NCBI GenBank assembly: GCA_963785155.1 | Contig: CAWAUB010000007.1 | Location: 310,001 to 374,000, forward strand | Length of the DNA stretch: 64,000 nt | Reading direction: 5' to 3' | Origin: DASUSH01 sp963785155 | Lineage (GTDB): Bacteria; Actinomycetota; Thermoleophilia; Solirubrobacterales; 70-9 | Shown: positions 18,657 through 28,305 of the stretch, one piece after another | How the letters are laid out: the number at the start of each line of letters is the position of its first letter | How positions within the stretch are numbered: the stretch's first letter is position 1 | Made by a program: the position numbers and the translations under genes | Notes under the pieces: model-generated | What the model was told of the DNA's origin: nothing | The model's database searches: none | What the model saw: only the letters and a program-made list of their open reading frames with translations

Positions 18657-20383
18657 TCGACTGGAAGCGACACGGATCGTCGCCGACGTCCTCGCCAGCG
18701 CGTTTCTCCTGGCCCGACATGAGCCAGGACCTGCCGGTCGACGTCATGCCGTGCTCGAACGACGAGTACTTCCCCGAGACGCCGACGGCAGCGCAGTACG
18801 CGATCATGGACGCGGCCAACCGGGAGACCGAGCGGTGGCGCCTCAAGTTCGGCATGTCGCGGCGCCAGTTCGTGCGGACCGCCGCGGCGACCGCGATCGG
18901 GTTCTGGGCGATCGACCTGGTCCGTATGGGCCGCTTCGGCAACTACGGCTTCGCACAGGGCACCTCTCCGGACGCCTGCGACCTCGAATGGGCCGGCGCC
19001 AAGGGGCTGGAGACGCTCAGGAACCTGCCCGGCGAGTTCGTCTTCGACGTCCAGTCGCACCACGTCGACCCGGAGGGGATGTGGAGGGTGAACAACCCCG
19101 CGTTCCACGCCTTCTTCTCGGCGGTCTGGCCGCAGGCGCACGAGGGCGGCGAGGCCGACCCGATGGAGAACCTCTCGCGGTTCCACTACCTGAAGGAGCT
19201 CTACCTCGACTCGGCTACGACGATGACCGTGCTCTCCTGCGTGCCGGCCTCGTCCCAGTCCGAGGACCCCCTTCCGCTCGCCATGGCGGCGGAGACGGTC
19301 AACACCGTCAACAATCTTGCCTCCTCGCGCCGCAGCGTCCTGCATGCGTTCGTGATGCCGAACGTGGACGGCCTCGGCGACCTCGCCGCGGACCCGAGCC
19401 AGCGTGCTCCGAGGCTCGAGGAGGAGATGCAGCTCATGGAGGAGCGGGCGAAGCAGTACGGCAACATTCTGCGCGGCTGGAAGACGTACTGCGCCTGGGG
19501 CAGCGTGCCTTACGCGAGCGGCTGGTTCCTCGACTCGGACACCGGCATGCGCTTCCTCGAGCAGGTCAAGTCGATCTCCGAGCGCTACGACAAGATTCCG
19601 CCGGTCATCGCCACGCACAAGGGTTTTGCCCTGCCGGGCTTCGACCAGCGCGCGGCGACCCCGCGGGACGTCGGCCCGGCGGCGAAGGCGAACCGCGGGG
19701 TCCGCTTTCTCGTCTACCACTCGGGCTACGACATCGGCAACACGCAGCGGCCGTACGCTGGCGACGACAAGGCGGACTCGAGCACCAACACCGTCGACGC
19801 GCTGATCAAAAGCCTGCGCGAAAACGACTACGACGCCTCCAAGTTCCGCAAGAAGGGCAAGCGGTTCGGCAACGTCCCCAACGTCTACGCGGAGCTCGGC
19901 TCGGTCTGGCGCAACGTGATGAACGACCCGGACCAGGCCGCGCACCTGCTCGGCAAGCTGATCACCCACGTCGGCCCGAAGCGGATCGCGTGGGGCACCG
20001 ACAGTCTCTGGTACGGCTCGCCTCAGCCGGAGATCGTCGGACTCCGTCGCTTCGAGTTCACCGACGAGGGCAAGGAGCTCTATGGCCTGCCGTACGGGCT
20101 CGAGGGGGATGTCAATGATCCGACGCGCAAGGCGCCGAAGCCCGAGCGAACGATCCGCAACGGGATCCTCGGCCGCAACGCTGCGCGGGCCTACGAGATC
20201 AACCCCGACGCCCAACGCGACGCGATCCATTGCGACGATGTCAACGAGTTGCGCGAGCAGGGTTACCTCCGCGACCAGGGGACAGAGCGCGAGTCCGCGC
20301 CGCTCGCATCGCACCTCTCGCCGGGGGCGCGGACGCGGCGCGAGGTCATGAAGACCCTTTCGGAAGGCCCGTGGTCCCCCTGA
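18653..20383 (+). CDS. Tat-type amidohydrolase-family metalloprotein
   Basis: A 576-residue protein whose GTG overlaps the previous stop. Residues about 64-85 form a twin-arginine signal (SRRQFVRTAAATAIGFWAIDL) with an unusually long N-region. The body fits the amidohydrolase-2 (ACMSD/decarboxylase-like) TIM barrel: VFDVQSHHVDP, IATHKGFALPG, VYHSGYD and IAWGTDSLWYG supply the usual His and Asp metal ligands. The reaction is unknown; members hydrolyse or decarboxylate aromatic and related acids. Export through Tat implies cofactor loading in the cytoplasm. It sits between two copper/quinone-type proteins. Confidence 0.75.
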   Translation: MIDWKRHGSSPTSSPARFSWPDMSQDLPVDVMPCSNDEYFPETPTAAQYAIMDAANRETERWRLKFGMSRRQFVRTAAATAIGFWAIDLVRMGRFGNYGFAQGTSPDACDLEWAGAKGLETLRNLPGEFVFDVQSHHVDPEGMWRVNNPAFHAFFSAVWPQAHEGGEADPMENLSRFHYLKELYLDSATTMTVLSCVPASSQSEDPLPLAMAAETVNTVNNLASSRRSVLHAFVMPNVDGLGDLAADPSQRAPRLEEEMQLMEERAKQYGNILRGWKTYCAWGSVPYASGWFLDSDTGMRFLEQVKSISERYDKIPPVIATHKGFALPGFDQRAATPRDVGPAAKANRGVRFLVYHSGYDIGNTQRPYAGDDKADSSTNTVDALIKSLRENDYDASKFRKKGKRFGNVPNVYAELGSVWRNVMNDPDQAAHLLGKLITHVGPKRIAWGTDSLWYGSPQPEIVGLRRFEFTDEGKELYGLPYGLEGDVNDPTRKAPKPERTIRNGILGRNAARAYEINPDAQRDAIHCDDVNELREQGYLRDQGTERESAPLASHLSPGARTRREVMKTLSEGPWSP

Positions 20384-22557
20384 TGTGGGGCCGGGGGGTG
20401 ATCGCTGTCGCGGTCCTCGTCGCGGTTCTCGCGGCCGCGCCGTCTGCCGTGGCGGGGGGCCTATCTGTGCGCCTCAAGACCAAGACCCAGGCGCAGGCAC
20501 TCAAGACCGGCAAGCTGCGGGTTCGCGTGGACGCGCGCCAGGCGACCCGGGCGAGGCTGACCGCCACCTCTCGCAAGAGCATCGCCAGGCGGAAGGCCGC
20601 CGATATCAAGCCTGGCAAGGGATCGGTCGTCTCGATGCGGCTCAACCGTCGCGGCCGCCGATTGCTCGACTCGTGCGCCAAACGGCGGGTGACGGTGGTG
20701 GCCCGCGACCTTCGTCGTCCCGGCTCGAAGACACGGCGGAGTCGCACGCTCAAGCCTGATCTCAATCGCTGCTCGACAATTCGCGGTTGCGCGGCGGCCA
20801 ACGCGCCTGGTGGCGAGTGGCCGTTCTACAGCGGCTCCCTTGACGGCCACCGCGAGCAGCTCGACGAGAAGTCGATCGACAAGAAAAACGTCGCCGAGCT
20901 CGGTGTCGCCTGGCGGGCGAGTCCGCCGGACGGAGGCGTGATCCACTCGACCCCGGTGGTGGCCGACGGTTGCGTTTACACGGGGACCGACCTCGGCAAC
21001 GTCTACGCGCTGAACGCCGACACCGGCAAGGTGGTGTGGTCCCAAGCACTGGGCGGAGGCGGTGAAGGGAGCGCCGCGTTCGAGGGCGCCGGCATCGTCG
21101 GCGCGCCCGCGGTGGCCGACGGGCTCGTCTACGTCGGCGCGACCACCCCCAAGGCCTCGGTGCTTTCGGCCATCGACCAGGCGACTGGCAAGATCGTCTG
21201 GGACCGCGTGGTCGACGACGACGAGGGAGGCGGCCTCGACTCGAGCCCCGTGCCGTTCGAGGGCATGGTCTTCCAGGCGTTCAAGGGCGACGAGTCGAGC
21301 GACCACTCCAACCCGGGCTTCGTGATCGTCGACGGGTCGCGCAAGAAGGCCGGCAAGATCCTGGTCAAGACCAACACCATTCCGCCGGAGGACTTCGCCG
21401 CCGGCTTTCGCGGTGGCTCGATCATCAACACGCCCGCCGTCGACCTGAAGCAAGACCTCGTCTTCGCCGGGACCGGCAACCCGGTGAGCGAGAGGCAGCA
21501 TCCGCGCACGAACTCGCTGCTCAAGATCGACGCCGATCCAGCCTCGCCGACCTTCGGCACGATCCTCGCGTCGCACCGCGGCACCTCGGACAGCTACCCG
21601 GTTCCGGTGGACGTCGATTCGCCAACGTGTCAGACGACCGTGCAGTGGCCGGTCGGCCGGTTTTCTTGCGCGCAGTTCGACTTCAACTTCCTGTCATCGC
21701 CGAACCTGTGGACGAACTCCGAGGGGCGCCAGATGTTCGGCGGCCTGCAGAAGTCGGGGGTCTACACGGCGGTCTACACCGACACCATGGAACAGGCGTG
21801 GCAGGCAACGCTCGGTTTGCCCTGCTTCGGCTGCAACCTCAGCTCGACGGCCGTGGACGAGAACGCGATCTATGTGGCGGTGACGGGCGGCAACCTCTAC
21901 GCGCTCGACCGCGATACCGGTGGAGTCAAGTGGGCCACCCCGGTGACCGGCGCCCTCCGCTACAACGGCGTCGCCGTCGCGAACGGGATCGTCTACAGCC
22001 TCAACGACGCGACCGGAACGCTGGAGGCGTTCGACGCCTCCAACGGCGCCCGGTTGTTCGGTCACGCGTTTTCGGACGACACGGGTGAGCCGATGCACGA
22101 CATCGGCAACTCGAGCGGAGTGTCGGTGGCGCGCAACACGGTGTTCGCAACCTCGCAGGCGGGAGGGACGAGCACGTTGTTTGCGCTCAAGCTGGGCGCG
22201 ACGGGCGGCGGCGAGGCGCCACCCCCAGATGAGCAACCGCCCGGCGAGCAACCGCCGCCTTCCGACGGCGGCGGGGAGGGCGAGGCCGTCATCGCCACCG
22301 GCCCCGGCGCCACGTACTACGGGTACCTGACCCCGGTCGTAACCATCACCAAGGGCGAGAAGGTCTCCTACACCAACGTGGATTCGGTGAGGCACAACGT
22401 CTCCTCGACGGACGGCCTGTTTCGCAGCGAGCTCGCCGATAGCGGAGGAACCGTGCCGGTGGCCGGCGCGGAATCTCTGGAGCCGGGTACGTATGAGTTC
22501 CTCTGCGAGCCACACCCGGGGATGAAGGGCAAGCTGGAAGTCAAGGCGCCCTCGTAA
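20383..22557 (+). CDS. PQQ-propeller quinoprotein-like protein with C-terminal cupredoxin
   Basis: A 724-residue secreted protein starting MWGRGVIAVAVLV; the ATG overlaps the previous stop (TGATG). A Lys/Arg-rich stretch (residues about 25-130) precedes a beta-propeller with repeats such as DLGNVYALNADTGKVVW and GGNLYALDRDTGGVKW. It resembles PQQ or polyvinyl-alcohol dehydrogenases (SSPNLW, LQKSGVYTAVYTDTMEQAW). No haem CxxCH is present. The last 95 residues form a plastocyanin domain with His in VRHNVS and CEPHPGM, so electrons could pass from the quinone to type 1 copper. Substrate unknown. Confidence 0.75.
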   Translation: MWGRGVIAVAVLVAVLAAAPSAVAGGLSVRLKTKTQAQALKTGKLRVRVDARQATRARLTATSRKSIARRKAADIKPGKGSVVSMRLNRRGRRLLDSCAKRRVTVVARDLRRPGSKTRRSRTLKPDLNRCSTIRGCAAANAPGGEWPFYSGSLDGHREQLDEKSIDKKNVAELGVAWRASPPDGGVIHSTPVVADGCVYTGTDLGNVYALNADTGKVVWSQALGGGGEGSAAFEGAGIVGAPAVADGLVYVGATTPKASVLSAIDQATGKIVWDRVVDDDEGGGLDSSPVPFEGMVFQAFKGDESSDHSNPGFVIVDGSRKKAGKILVKTNTIPPEDFAAGFRGGSIINTPAVDLKQDLVFAGTGNPVSERQHPRTNSLLKIDADPASPTFGTILASHRGTSDSYPVPVDVDSPTCQTTVQWPVGRFSCAQFDFNFLSSPNLWTNSEGRQMFGGLQKSGVYTAVYTDTMEQAWQATLGLPCFGCNLSSTAVDENAIYVAVTGGNLYALDRDTGGVKWATPVTGALRYNGVAVANGIVYSLNDATGTLEAFDASNGARLFGHAFSDDTGEPMHDIGNSSGVSVARNTVFATSQAGGTSTLFALKLGATGGGEAPPPDEQPPGEQPPPSDGGGEGEAVIATGPGATYYGYLTPVVTITKGEKVSYTNVDSVRHNVSSTDGLFRSELADSGGTVPVAGAESLEPGTYEFLCEPHPGMKGKLEVKAPS

Positions 22558-22635
22558 CCTGGGGCCGTGACTACAACAAAGACGCCGAATCCTCCGCTTC
22601 GCGTCCGGTTCGGCTAGATCTCATCTGCATGAGAT
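22555..22635 (+). promoter_or_regulatory. leader element copy B, overlapping the coaE start
   Basis: TAACCT (22555-22560) is followed 6 nt later by GTG 22567 (MTTTK...), then the 53-nt repeat 22583-22635. Hairpin arms are 22618-22624 and 22629-22635 around CTGC. The coaE ATG is the first triplet of the right arm. The frame giving ESSASRPVRLDLICMR is in phase with coaE, not with GTG 22567 unless one base is missing. Differences from copy A are synonymous in that peptide frame. Confidence 0.6.
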
Positions 22636-23210
22636 TCATAGGCCTCACCGGCAGCACCGGCGCCGGAAAATCGTCGGTGCTCGACATCCTCGAGCGGCTC
22701 GGCGCCGCAACGATCTCGAGCGACGCCGTGGTGCACGAGCTGCTCACGACCGGCGAGTTGCGCGACCTCCTGGTCGAGCGCTGGGGAGAGGAGGTTGCCC
22801 CGGGAGGAGAGGTCGACCGCAGCAAGATCGCCGCGATCGTGTTCCGTGACCCAGATGAGCTCGCGTGGCTGGAATCAGAGCTTCACCCGCGCGTCGGGGC
22901 CCGCGTCGCCGCGTGGCGAGAGAACGTCCCAGCGGAGACGGCGATCGCCGTGAACGAGGTGCCGCTCCTCTTCGAGACCGGAATGGAGGCCGCGTTCGAC
23001 GCGGTGCTCTGCGTCATCGCACCGCTTGAGGTGCGCGCCGAGCGCGCGACGGGACGCGGGCTGGCCGAGCTCGAGGGCCGGGACGGCCGCCAGTTGCCGG
23101 AGGCGGAGAAGGCCGCACGTTCGGACTTCGTGGTCACCAACGACGGCTCGCTCGACGAACTCGAAAATAAGCTCGCGGCACTGCTGCCCGAGCTCAAATC
23201 CGCTCGATAG
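22629..23210 (+). CDS. coaE: dephospho-CoA kinase
   Basis: The last step of CoA synthesis: phosphorylates dephospho-CoA at the ribose 3' position. The 193-residue P-loop kinase starts MRFIGLTGSTGAGKSS (Walker A) and has ISSDAVVHELL and the conserved LFETG segment. The length is normal. The start codon lies in the right arm of the leader-element hairpin. The CoA precursor pantothenate is made by the pan operon at 52-55 kb. Confidence 0.93.
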   Translation: MRFIGLTGSTGAGKSSVLDILERLGAATISSDAVVHELLTTGELRDLLVERWGEEVAPGGEVDRSKIAAIVFRDPDELAWLESELHPRVGARVAAWRENVPAETAIAVNEVPLLFETGMEAAFDAVLCVIAPLEVRAERATGRGLAELEGRDGRQLPEAEKAARSDFVVTNDGSLDELENKLAALLPELKSAR

Positions 23211-23215
23211 ATCGC

Positions 23216-23816
23216 GTGAGCGCCCGTGGGAAAGCAGCGCAGGCGCGCAGGCGGCGCTGGGTCGCCGGCGGGATCGTGGTGGCCGCCGTCGCACTTGCCG
23301 TCGTCGCTGTCTGGAGGCTCGGCCTCCTGGACGAGCCGATCAAGGAGGTGACCCTGCCGCTGCGCCACGAGGACATCATCCGCCAGCAGGCCGCCGACAA
23401 GGGCGTGGAGGCGGAGCTGATCGCGGCGGTGATCTACGCGGAGTCGCGCTTCGTCGACCAGACGTCGCATGCCGACGCCCGCGGCCTGATGCAGGTGACG
23501 CCCGACACGGCGAACGGGATCGAGCAGCGCAGCGGCGGCACCACCTTCGACCCGGAGACCGACCTCTCGGATCCGCAGATCAACATCCAGTACGGAACGT
23601 TCTACCTCGACGAGCTGCTCACCACATACGGCGGCAACGAGGTGGCCGCTCTCGCCGCCTACAACGCGGGCCCGGGCAATGCCGACGCGTGGGGCGGCTC
23701 CGAGCTCGAGGTGGAGGACATCCAGTTCGACGGAGACCCGCCAATACGTCCAGCACGTGCTGTAAAAGCGCGACGAGTACGCCAAGAACTACGCGAAGGA
23801 ACTGGGCCTGGACTAG
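23216..23816 (+). CDS. lytic transglycosylase (SLT family), C-terminus broken
   Basis: A membrane-anchored murein lytic transglycosylase. The N-terminal helix (about residues 18-36) is followed by an SLT domain with catalytic E76 in IYAESRF, then ARGLMQVTPDTA and AALAAYNAGPGN. Just after IQFD the frame slips near 23745. The expected ending (TRQYVQHVL, then KRDEYAKNYAKELGLD) lies in another frame and contains an in-frame TAA at 23763 before the natural TAG at 23814. The catalytic domain is complete; only about 30 residues are affected. It starts 5 nt after coaE. Confidence 0.85.
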
Positions 23817-23818
23817 CG

Positions 23819-23866
23819 CGAACGTCCCAAACCCCCTCACTTTTCGGGGGCGTTCACGGACGTTCG
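23819..23866 (+). terminator. nested hairpin after the transglycosylase gene
   Basis: Outer arms CGAACGTCC (23819-23827) and GGACGTTCG (23858-23866) enclose an inner CCCCC/GGGGG pair with a TTTT in its loop. It lies between the stop at 23816 and the next ATG at 23878, so it probably ends the coaE transcript. Confidence 0.5.
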
Positions 23867-23877
23867 GTGCGCTCGAG

Positions 23878-26256
23878 ATGACTGTGGTCACCGCCTGGCT
23901 CCTCTTTCCGGCTCTGCTCGCAGGGCTCTCGCTCGGCGCCGGGCTGCTCGCCGAGGCCGTTTCCGGGCGGCGCGGCCCCGGCGTCCTACTGCTCCCGCTG
24001 GGTCTCGCCGCGCTGATCGTCGCCGGCCAGGCGACCGCGTCGTTCGATCCAACCGCCGAGCTGACCGTGCCGTTCGCGCTGGCGATCGCCCTCGCCGGCT
24101 TTGCCGTCGCCGCGACCCGGCGCCGGCCGCTGCGTCCGGCGCTTGCCCCACTGGCCGCCTTCGTGGTGACGGCGGCGGTCTTCGGGGCGCCGGTGATCGC
24201 CTCCGGCGATCCCACCTTCGCCGGCTACATCCGCCTCGACGACACGGCGACATGGCTCGCGCTGACCGACCGCGTGCTCGAGCACGGGCGCAGTCTCGAG
24301 AGCCTTGCGCCCTCCAGCTACGAGGCGACGCTGGACTTCAACCTCGGCGACGGATATCCGATCGGGGTCTTCGTCCCGCTCGGGATCGGCGGGGCGCTTA
24401 CGGGGTCCGACCTCGCCTGGCTGGTGCAGCCGTACATGAGCGTGCTCGCGGGGGCGCTCGCTCTCGTCCTCTACGCGCTGCTCGGCCGCGTGGTCGACCG
24501 TCCCTGGCTCCGCGCGGGCGCGGCGGCCCTTGCGGCGCAGCCGGCTCTGCTCGTTGGCTACGTGCAGTGGGGCGGGATCAAGGAGGTCGCCGCCGCGATG
24601 CTCGTTGCGCTGGCCGCGGCGCTCGCGGTTCGCTTCGCGCGTTCGCGCGCCCGGCGCCCCCTCGGCGCGGACCTACGTGCGGCGGTCCCGCTCGCGCTCG
24701 CCTGCGCCGCCCTGCTCGCGGTGCTCAGCGCCGGCGGCGTGATCTGGCTACTGCCGGTGCTCATGCTCTCGCTCCTGATCGCCTGGCGGCGGGCGGGTGG
24801 CAAGGAGGCCTTGCGCCGCGCGGCGTCCCTGGTCGTGCTGACCGCCTTGCTCACGGTCCCGGCGATCGCGACGGGTGCGGTCCTCCCGCCGACCTCGTCG
24901 CCCCTCACCAGCGACACGGCCCGCGGCAACCTGTTCGAGCCGCTCGAGCTCGCCCAGCTCGCCGGCATTTGGCCGGCGGGGGACTTCCGCGGCGACCCGC
25001 AGGACCTCACCGCGACCTACGCGCTGGTCGTGGTCGTCGCCCTCCTGGGTTGCGCTGGCCTCGCGGTCGCGGCCTGGCGCCGCAACCGAGGGCCGCTCGT
25101 CTACGTCCTCGGCGCGCTCGTCGCCGGGGCGGCGATCCTCATCCTCGGGTCTCCATGGGTCGACGGCAAGGCGCTGGCGACCGCCGGTCCGGCGGTCCTC
25201 CTCGCGGCGATCGCCGGCGGGGCCGCGCTCGTGACCCGCGGCGGGCTCACCCGCCGGCTGGTCGGCTGGGTGGCACTCGGAGCCGTCGTCGCCGGCGTCG
25301 TCTGGTCGAACGCGCTCGCCTATCGCGACGCCAACCTGGCCCCCTACGACCAGCTGGCCGAACTCGAGCGGATCGGCGAGCTGGTCGAGGGGGAGGGGCC
25401 GACGCTGATGACCGAGTACCAGCCATACGGCGTCCGCCATTTCCTGCGTGAGGCCGACCCGGAGGGGGTTTCCGAGCTTCGCCGCCGGCTCACCCCGCTG
25501 CGAAACGGCGAGAGCGTGGCGAAGGGCGTCAACGCCGACACGGACGAGCTCAGCCCGCATGGCCTGCTCGTCTTCCCGACGCTTGTGCTGCGTCGCTCGC
25601 CGGTGCAGAGCCGCCCGCCCGCCCCCTACGAGCTCACCTGGCGCGGCCGCTACTACGAGGTATGGCAGAGGCCCGATGACGAGGGGCCCGCCGCCCGGCT
25701 CGCGCTTGGCGACGGTCTCGACCCGACCGGCGTCCTCGAGTGCGACGACCTGCGCCGCCTCGTCGCCTCCGAGCCGGGTGGGCCGGTGACCGCCGCCCGC
25801 CGTGAGGGCACGGTCGTCCTCCCGCTGGACGAAACCGAACACCCCGAGGGCTGGGTCGAGGGCATCCGGACCCTGCGCCCCGGCGGCGACGGCACCGTCC
25901 GCGCCGGAATCGAGCTGCCGGAATCCGGCGCCTGGCAGGCCTGGCTCGGCGGCTCGGTCAAGGGCGAGGTCGAGCTGTTGATCGACGGCCGCCCGGTCGG
26001 CAGTTCACGGCACCTGCTCAACAACTACGGGTTCTTCGTCGACCTGGGCGAGGCCGAACTCGGCGCCGGCGGGCACGACGTCGAGCTGCGCTTCTCGGGG
26101 GCCGATCTGCATCCCGGCAGCGGCGGCTATCCCGAGCCCGTGGGCCCACTGATCCTGACGACTTCCGAGCCGGCCGACACCGAGCTCATCGAGGTCCCGG
26201 CGGCCCGAGCAACCTCACTCTGCGGGCACCGCTGGGACTGGATCGAGGTCGGCTAG
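23878..26256 (+). CDS. large polytopic membrane protein, GT-C glycosyltransferase-like
   Basis: 792 residues. The first 480 or so form many hydrophobic helices, with a long extracytoplasmic loop after helix 4 containing IRLDDTATWLALTDRVLEHG and NLGDGYPIGVFVPLGIGG. Acidic residues just after early helices are typical of GT-C glycosyltransferases. The C-terminal 300 residues are soluble and beta-rich (WLGGSVKGEVELLIDGRPVG), like a carbohydrate-binding fold. No family is certain. It stands alone between a hairpin and the uvrB promoter. Confidence 0.6.
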   Translation: MTVVTAWLLFPALLAGLSLGAGLLAEAVSGRRGPGVLLLPLGLAALIVAGQATASFDPTAELTVPFALAIALAGFAVAATRRRPLRPALAPLAAFVVTAAVFGAPVIASGDPTFAGYIRLDDTATWLALTDRVLEHGRSLESLAPSSYEATLDFNLGDGYPIGVFVPLGIGGALTGSDLAWLVQPYMSVLAGALALVLYALLGRVVDRPWLRAGAAALAAQPALLVGYVQWGGIKEVAAAMLVALAAALAVRFARSRARRPLGADLRAAVPLALACAALLAVLSAGGVIWLLPVLMLSLLIAWRRAGGKEALRRAASLVVLTALLTVPAIATGAVLPPTSSPLTSDTARGNLFEPLELAQLAGIWPAGDFRGDPQDLTATYALVVVVALLGCAGLAVAAWRRNRGPLVYVLGALVAGAAILILGSPWVDGKALATAGPAVLLAAIAGGAALVTRGGLTRRLVGWVALGAVVAGVVWSNALAYRDANLAPYDQLAELERIGELVEGEGPTLMTEYQPYGVRHFLREADPEGVSELRRRLTPLRNGESVAKGVNADTDELSPHGLLVFPTLVLRRSPVQSRPPAPYELTWRGRYYEVWQRPDDEGPAARLALGDGLDPTGVLECDDLRRLVASEPGGPVTAARREGTVVLPLDETEHPEGWVEGIRTLRPGGDGTVRAGIELPESGAWQAWLGGSVKGEVELLIDGRPVGSSRHLLNNYGFFVDLGEAELGAGGHDVELRFSGADLHPGSGGYPEPVGPLILTTSEPADTELIEVPAARATSLCGHRWDWIEVG

Positions 26257-26257
26257 C

Positions 26258-26263
26258 TATCTT
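26258..26263 (+). promoter_or_regulatory. -10 box of uvrB
   Basis: TATCTT lies 7 nt before ATG 26271, overlapping the alternative TTG start (26262). It supports ATG 26271 and a leaderless mRNA. No LexA-type palindrome was seen nearby. Confidence 0.5.
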
Positions 26264-26270
26264 GGACTCG

Positions 26271-28295
26271 ATGGCTGTCGCAACGTCGAAACCGGCTGGA
26301 TTCAAGCTCAACCCGGCGTACGAGCCGGCCGCCGACCAGCCTGCGGCGATCGATTCGCTAGCCGAGGGTCTCGACGCGGGGGAACCCTTCTCGACTCTGC
26401 TCGGCGCGACCGGCACCGGGAAGACCTTCACGATGGCCAACGTGATCCAGCGGGTCCAGCGCCCGGCGCTGGTGATCGCCCACAACAAGACGCTCGCCGC
26501 CCAGCTCTGCAACGAGTTCCGCGAGTTCTTCCCCGAGAACGCGGTCGAGTACTTCGTCTCCTACTACGACTACTACCAGCCCGAGGCCTACGTGCCGGCG
26601 CAGGACCTCTACATCGAGAAGGACTCGTCGATCAACGACGAGATCGACCGCCTCCGCCACGCGGCGACGGCAGGGCTCCTCGCTCGCCGCGACGTGATCA
26701 TCGTCGCCTCGGTCTCCTGCATCTACGGGATCGGCTCGCCGCAGCTCTACCGCAAGCAGATGCAGCTCTTCCAGGTCGGCAAATGGGTCGAGCGCGACGA
26801 CCTCTTCCGCAAGCTCGTCGGGATGCAGTACGGGCGCAACGACACGGTGCTCAGCCGCGGCACCTTCTCCGTCAAGGGCGAGGTGCTCGAGATCTGGCCG
26901 GCCTTCGCCGAGACCGCGTACCGGATCCAGTTGTTCGGCGACGAGGTCGAGGGGATCGCGCACTTCGATCCGCTGACGGGCGAGATCCTCGACGAGATCG
27001 ACCACATCGCCGTCTGGCCGGCCTCGCACTACGTGACGGAGGAGGAGACGCTCGAGCGCTCGGTCCTCGAGATCCGCAACGAGCTCGAGGACCGCTGGGC
27101 CTATTTCAACGAGCGCGGCCAGCAGCTCGAGGGCCACCGCCTGCGCCAGCGCACCGAGTACGACATCGAGATGCTGAAGGAGGTCGGCTTCTGCTCGGGC
27201 ATCGAGAACTACTCGCGGATCCTCGACGGCCGCCCACCCGGCTCGCCTCCGCACACGCTGATCGACTACTTCCCCGACGACTTCGTCGTCTTCGTCGACG
27301 AGTCGCACCAGACGATCCCGCAGATCGGCGGGATGTACGAGGGCGACCGCTCGCGGAAGAACACGCTGGTCGACCACGGCTTCCGGCTGCCCTCGGCGAT
27401 CGACAACCGGCCGCTGCGCTTCGAGGAGTTCATGACCCGGGTGCCCCAGCTCGTCGCCGTCTCCGCCACCCCGGGTGACTTCGAGCGCGCCCGGTCGAAG
27501 CGGATCGTCGAGCAGATCGTCCGGCCGACCGGGATCGTCGACCCCTACGTCGACGTGCGCGAGACGAAGAATCAGATCGACGACCTGATGAACGAGGTCA
27601 AGGGCCGGGTTGACGCCGGCGAGCGGACGCTGGTGACGACGCTGACCAAGAAGATGGCGGAGGACCTGACCGGCTACCTGCTCGAGCACGGCTTCAAGGT
27701 CCGCTACCTGCACTCAGAGGTGGACACGCTCGAGCGGATCCAGATCATCCGCGACCTGCGGCTCGGCGAGTACGACGTGCTGGTCGGGGTCAACCTCCTC
27801 CGCGAGGGCCTCGACCTGCCGGAGGTTTCGCTCGTCGCGATCCTCGACGCCGACAAGGAGGGCTTCCTGCGCGGAGAGACGAGCCTGATCCAGACGATCG
27901 GGCGCGCTGCCCGCAACGTCGACGGCAAGGTGCTGATGTACGCCGACCGCGAGACGGACGCGATGCGCGCGGCGCTGCGCGAGACCGACCGCCGCCGCGA
28001 GATCCAGCTCGCTTACAACGAAGAGCACGGGATCACCCCGGAGACGGTGCAGAAGGGGATCTCCGAGATCAGCGAGTTCCTCTCGATGGAGACGCGCAAC
28101 GCGCCGTCACGCCAACGCCGGGTCGATCGCGGCGGCGAGACGCAGACCCCCGAGCAGCTGGCGAAGATCGTCGTGGAGCTCGAGGAGGAGATGCTCGCGG
28201 CCGCCGAGGATCTGCGCTTCGAGGAGGCCGCCCGGATCCGCGACGAGCTCAAGGAGCTCCGCCGCGACCTCGACGCGATGCAGGGCGCCGCGTAG
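26271..28295 (+). CDS. uvrB: excinuclease ABC subunit B
   Basis: Damage-verification helicase of nucleotide excision repair. 674 residues: Walker A GATGTGKTF (K51), the beta-hairpin YYDYYQPEAYVP that probes DNA, SVSCIYGIGSP, the DESH box (D343-E344), helicase motifs through LIQTIGRAARN, and a C-terminal UVR domain (EEEMLAAAEDLRFEEAARIRDEL) that contacts UvrC. The length is normal. ATG 26271 is chosen over TTG 26262 on promoter spacing. uvrA follows 1.7 kb downstream but is transcribed separately. Confidence 0.97.
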   Translation: MAVATSKPAGFKLNPAYEPAADQPAAIDSLAEGLDAGEPFSTLLGATGTGKTFTMANVIQRVQRPALVIAHNKTLAAQLCNEFREFFPENAVEYFVSYYDYYQPEAYVPAQDLYIEKDSSINDEIDRLRHAATAGLLARRDVIIVASVSCIYGIGSPQLYRKQMQLFQVGKWVERDDLFRKLVGMQYGRNDTVLSRGTFSVKGEVLEIWPAFAETAYRIQLFGDEVEGIAHFDPLTGEILDEIDHIAVWPASHYVTEEETLERSVLEIRNELEDRWAYFNERGQQLEGHRLRQRTEYDIEMLKEVGFCSGIENYSRILDGRPPGSPPHTLIDYFPDDFVVFVDESHQTIPQIGGMYEGDRSRKNTLVDHGFRLPSAIDNRPLRFEEFMTRVPQLVAVSATPGDFERARSKRIVEQIVRPTGIVDPYVDVRETKNQIDDLMNEVKGRVDAGERTLVTTLTKKMAEDLTGYLLEHGFKVRYLHSEVDTLERIQIIRDLRLGEYDVLVGVNLLREGLDLPEVSLVAILDADKEGFLRGETSLIQTIGRAARNVDGKVLMYADRETDAMRAALRETDRRREIQLAYNEEHGITPETVQKGISEISEFLSMETRNAPSRQRRVDRGGETQTPEQLAKIVVELEEEMLAAAEDLRFEEAARIRDELKELRRDLDAMQGAA

Positions 28296-28305
28296 GATCG
28301 TGTCG

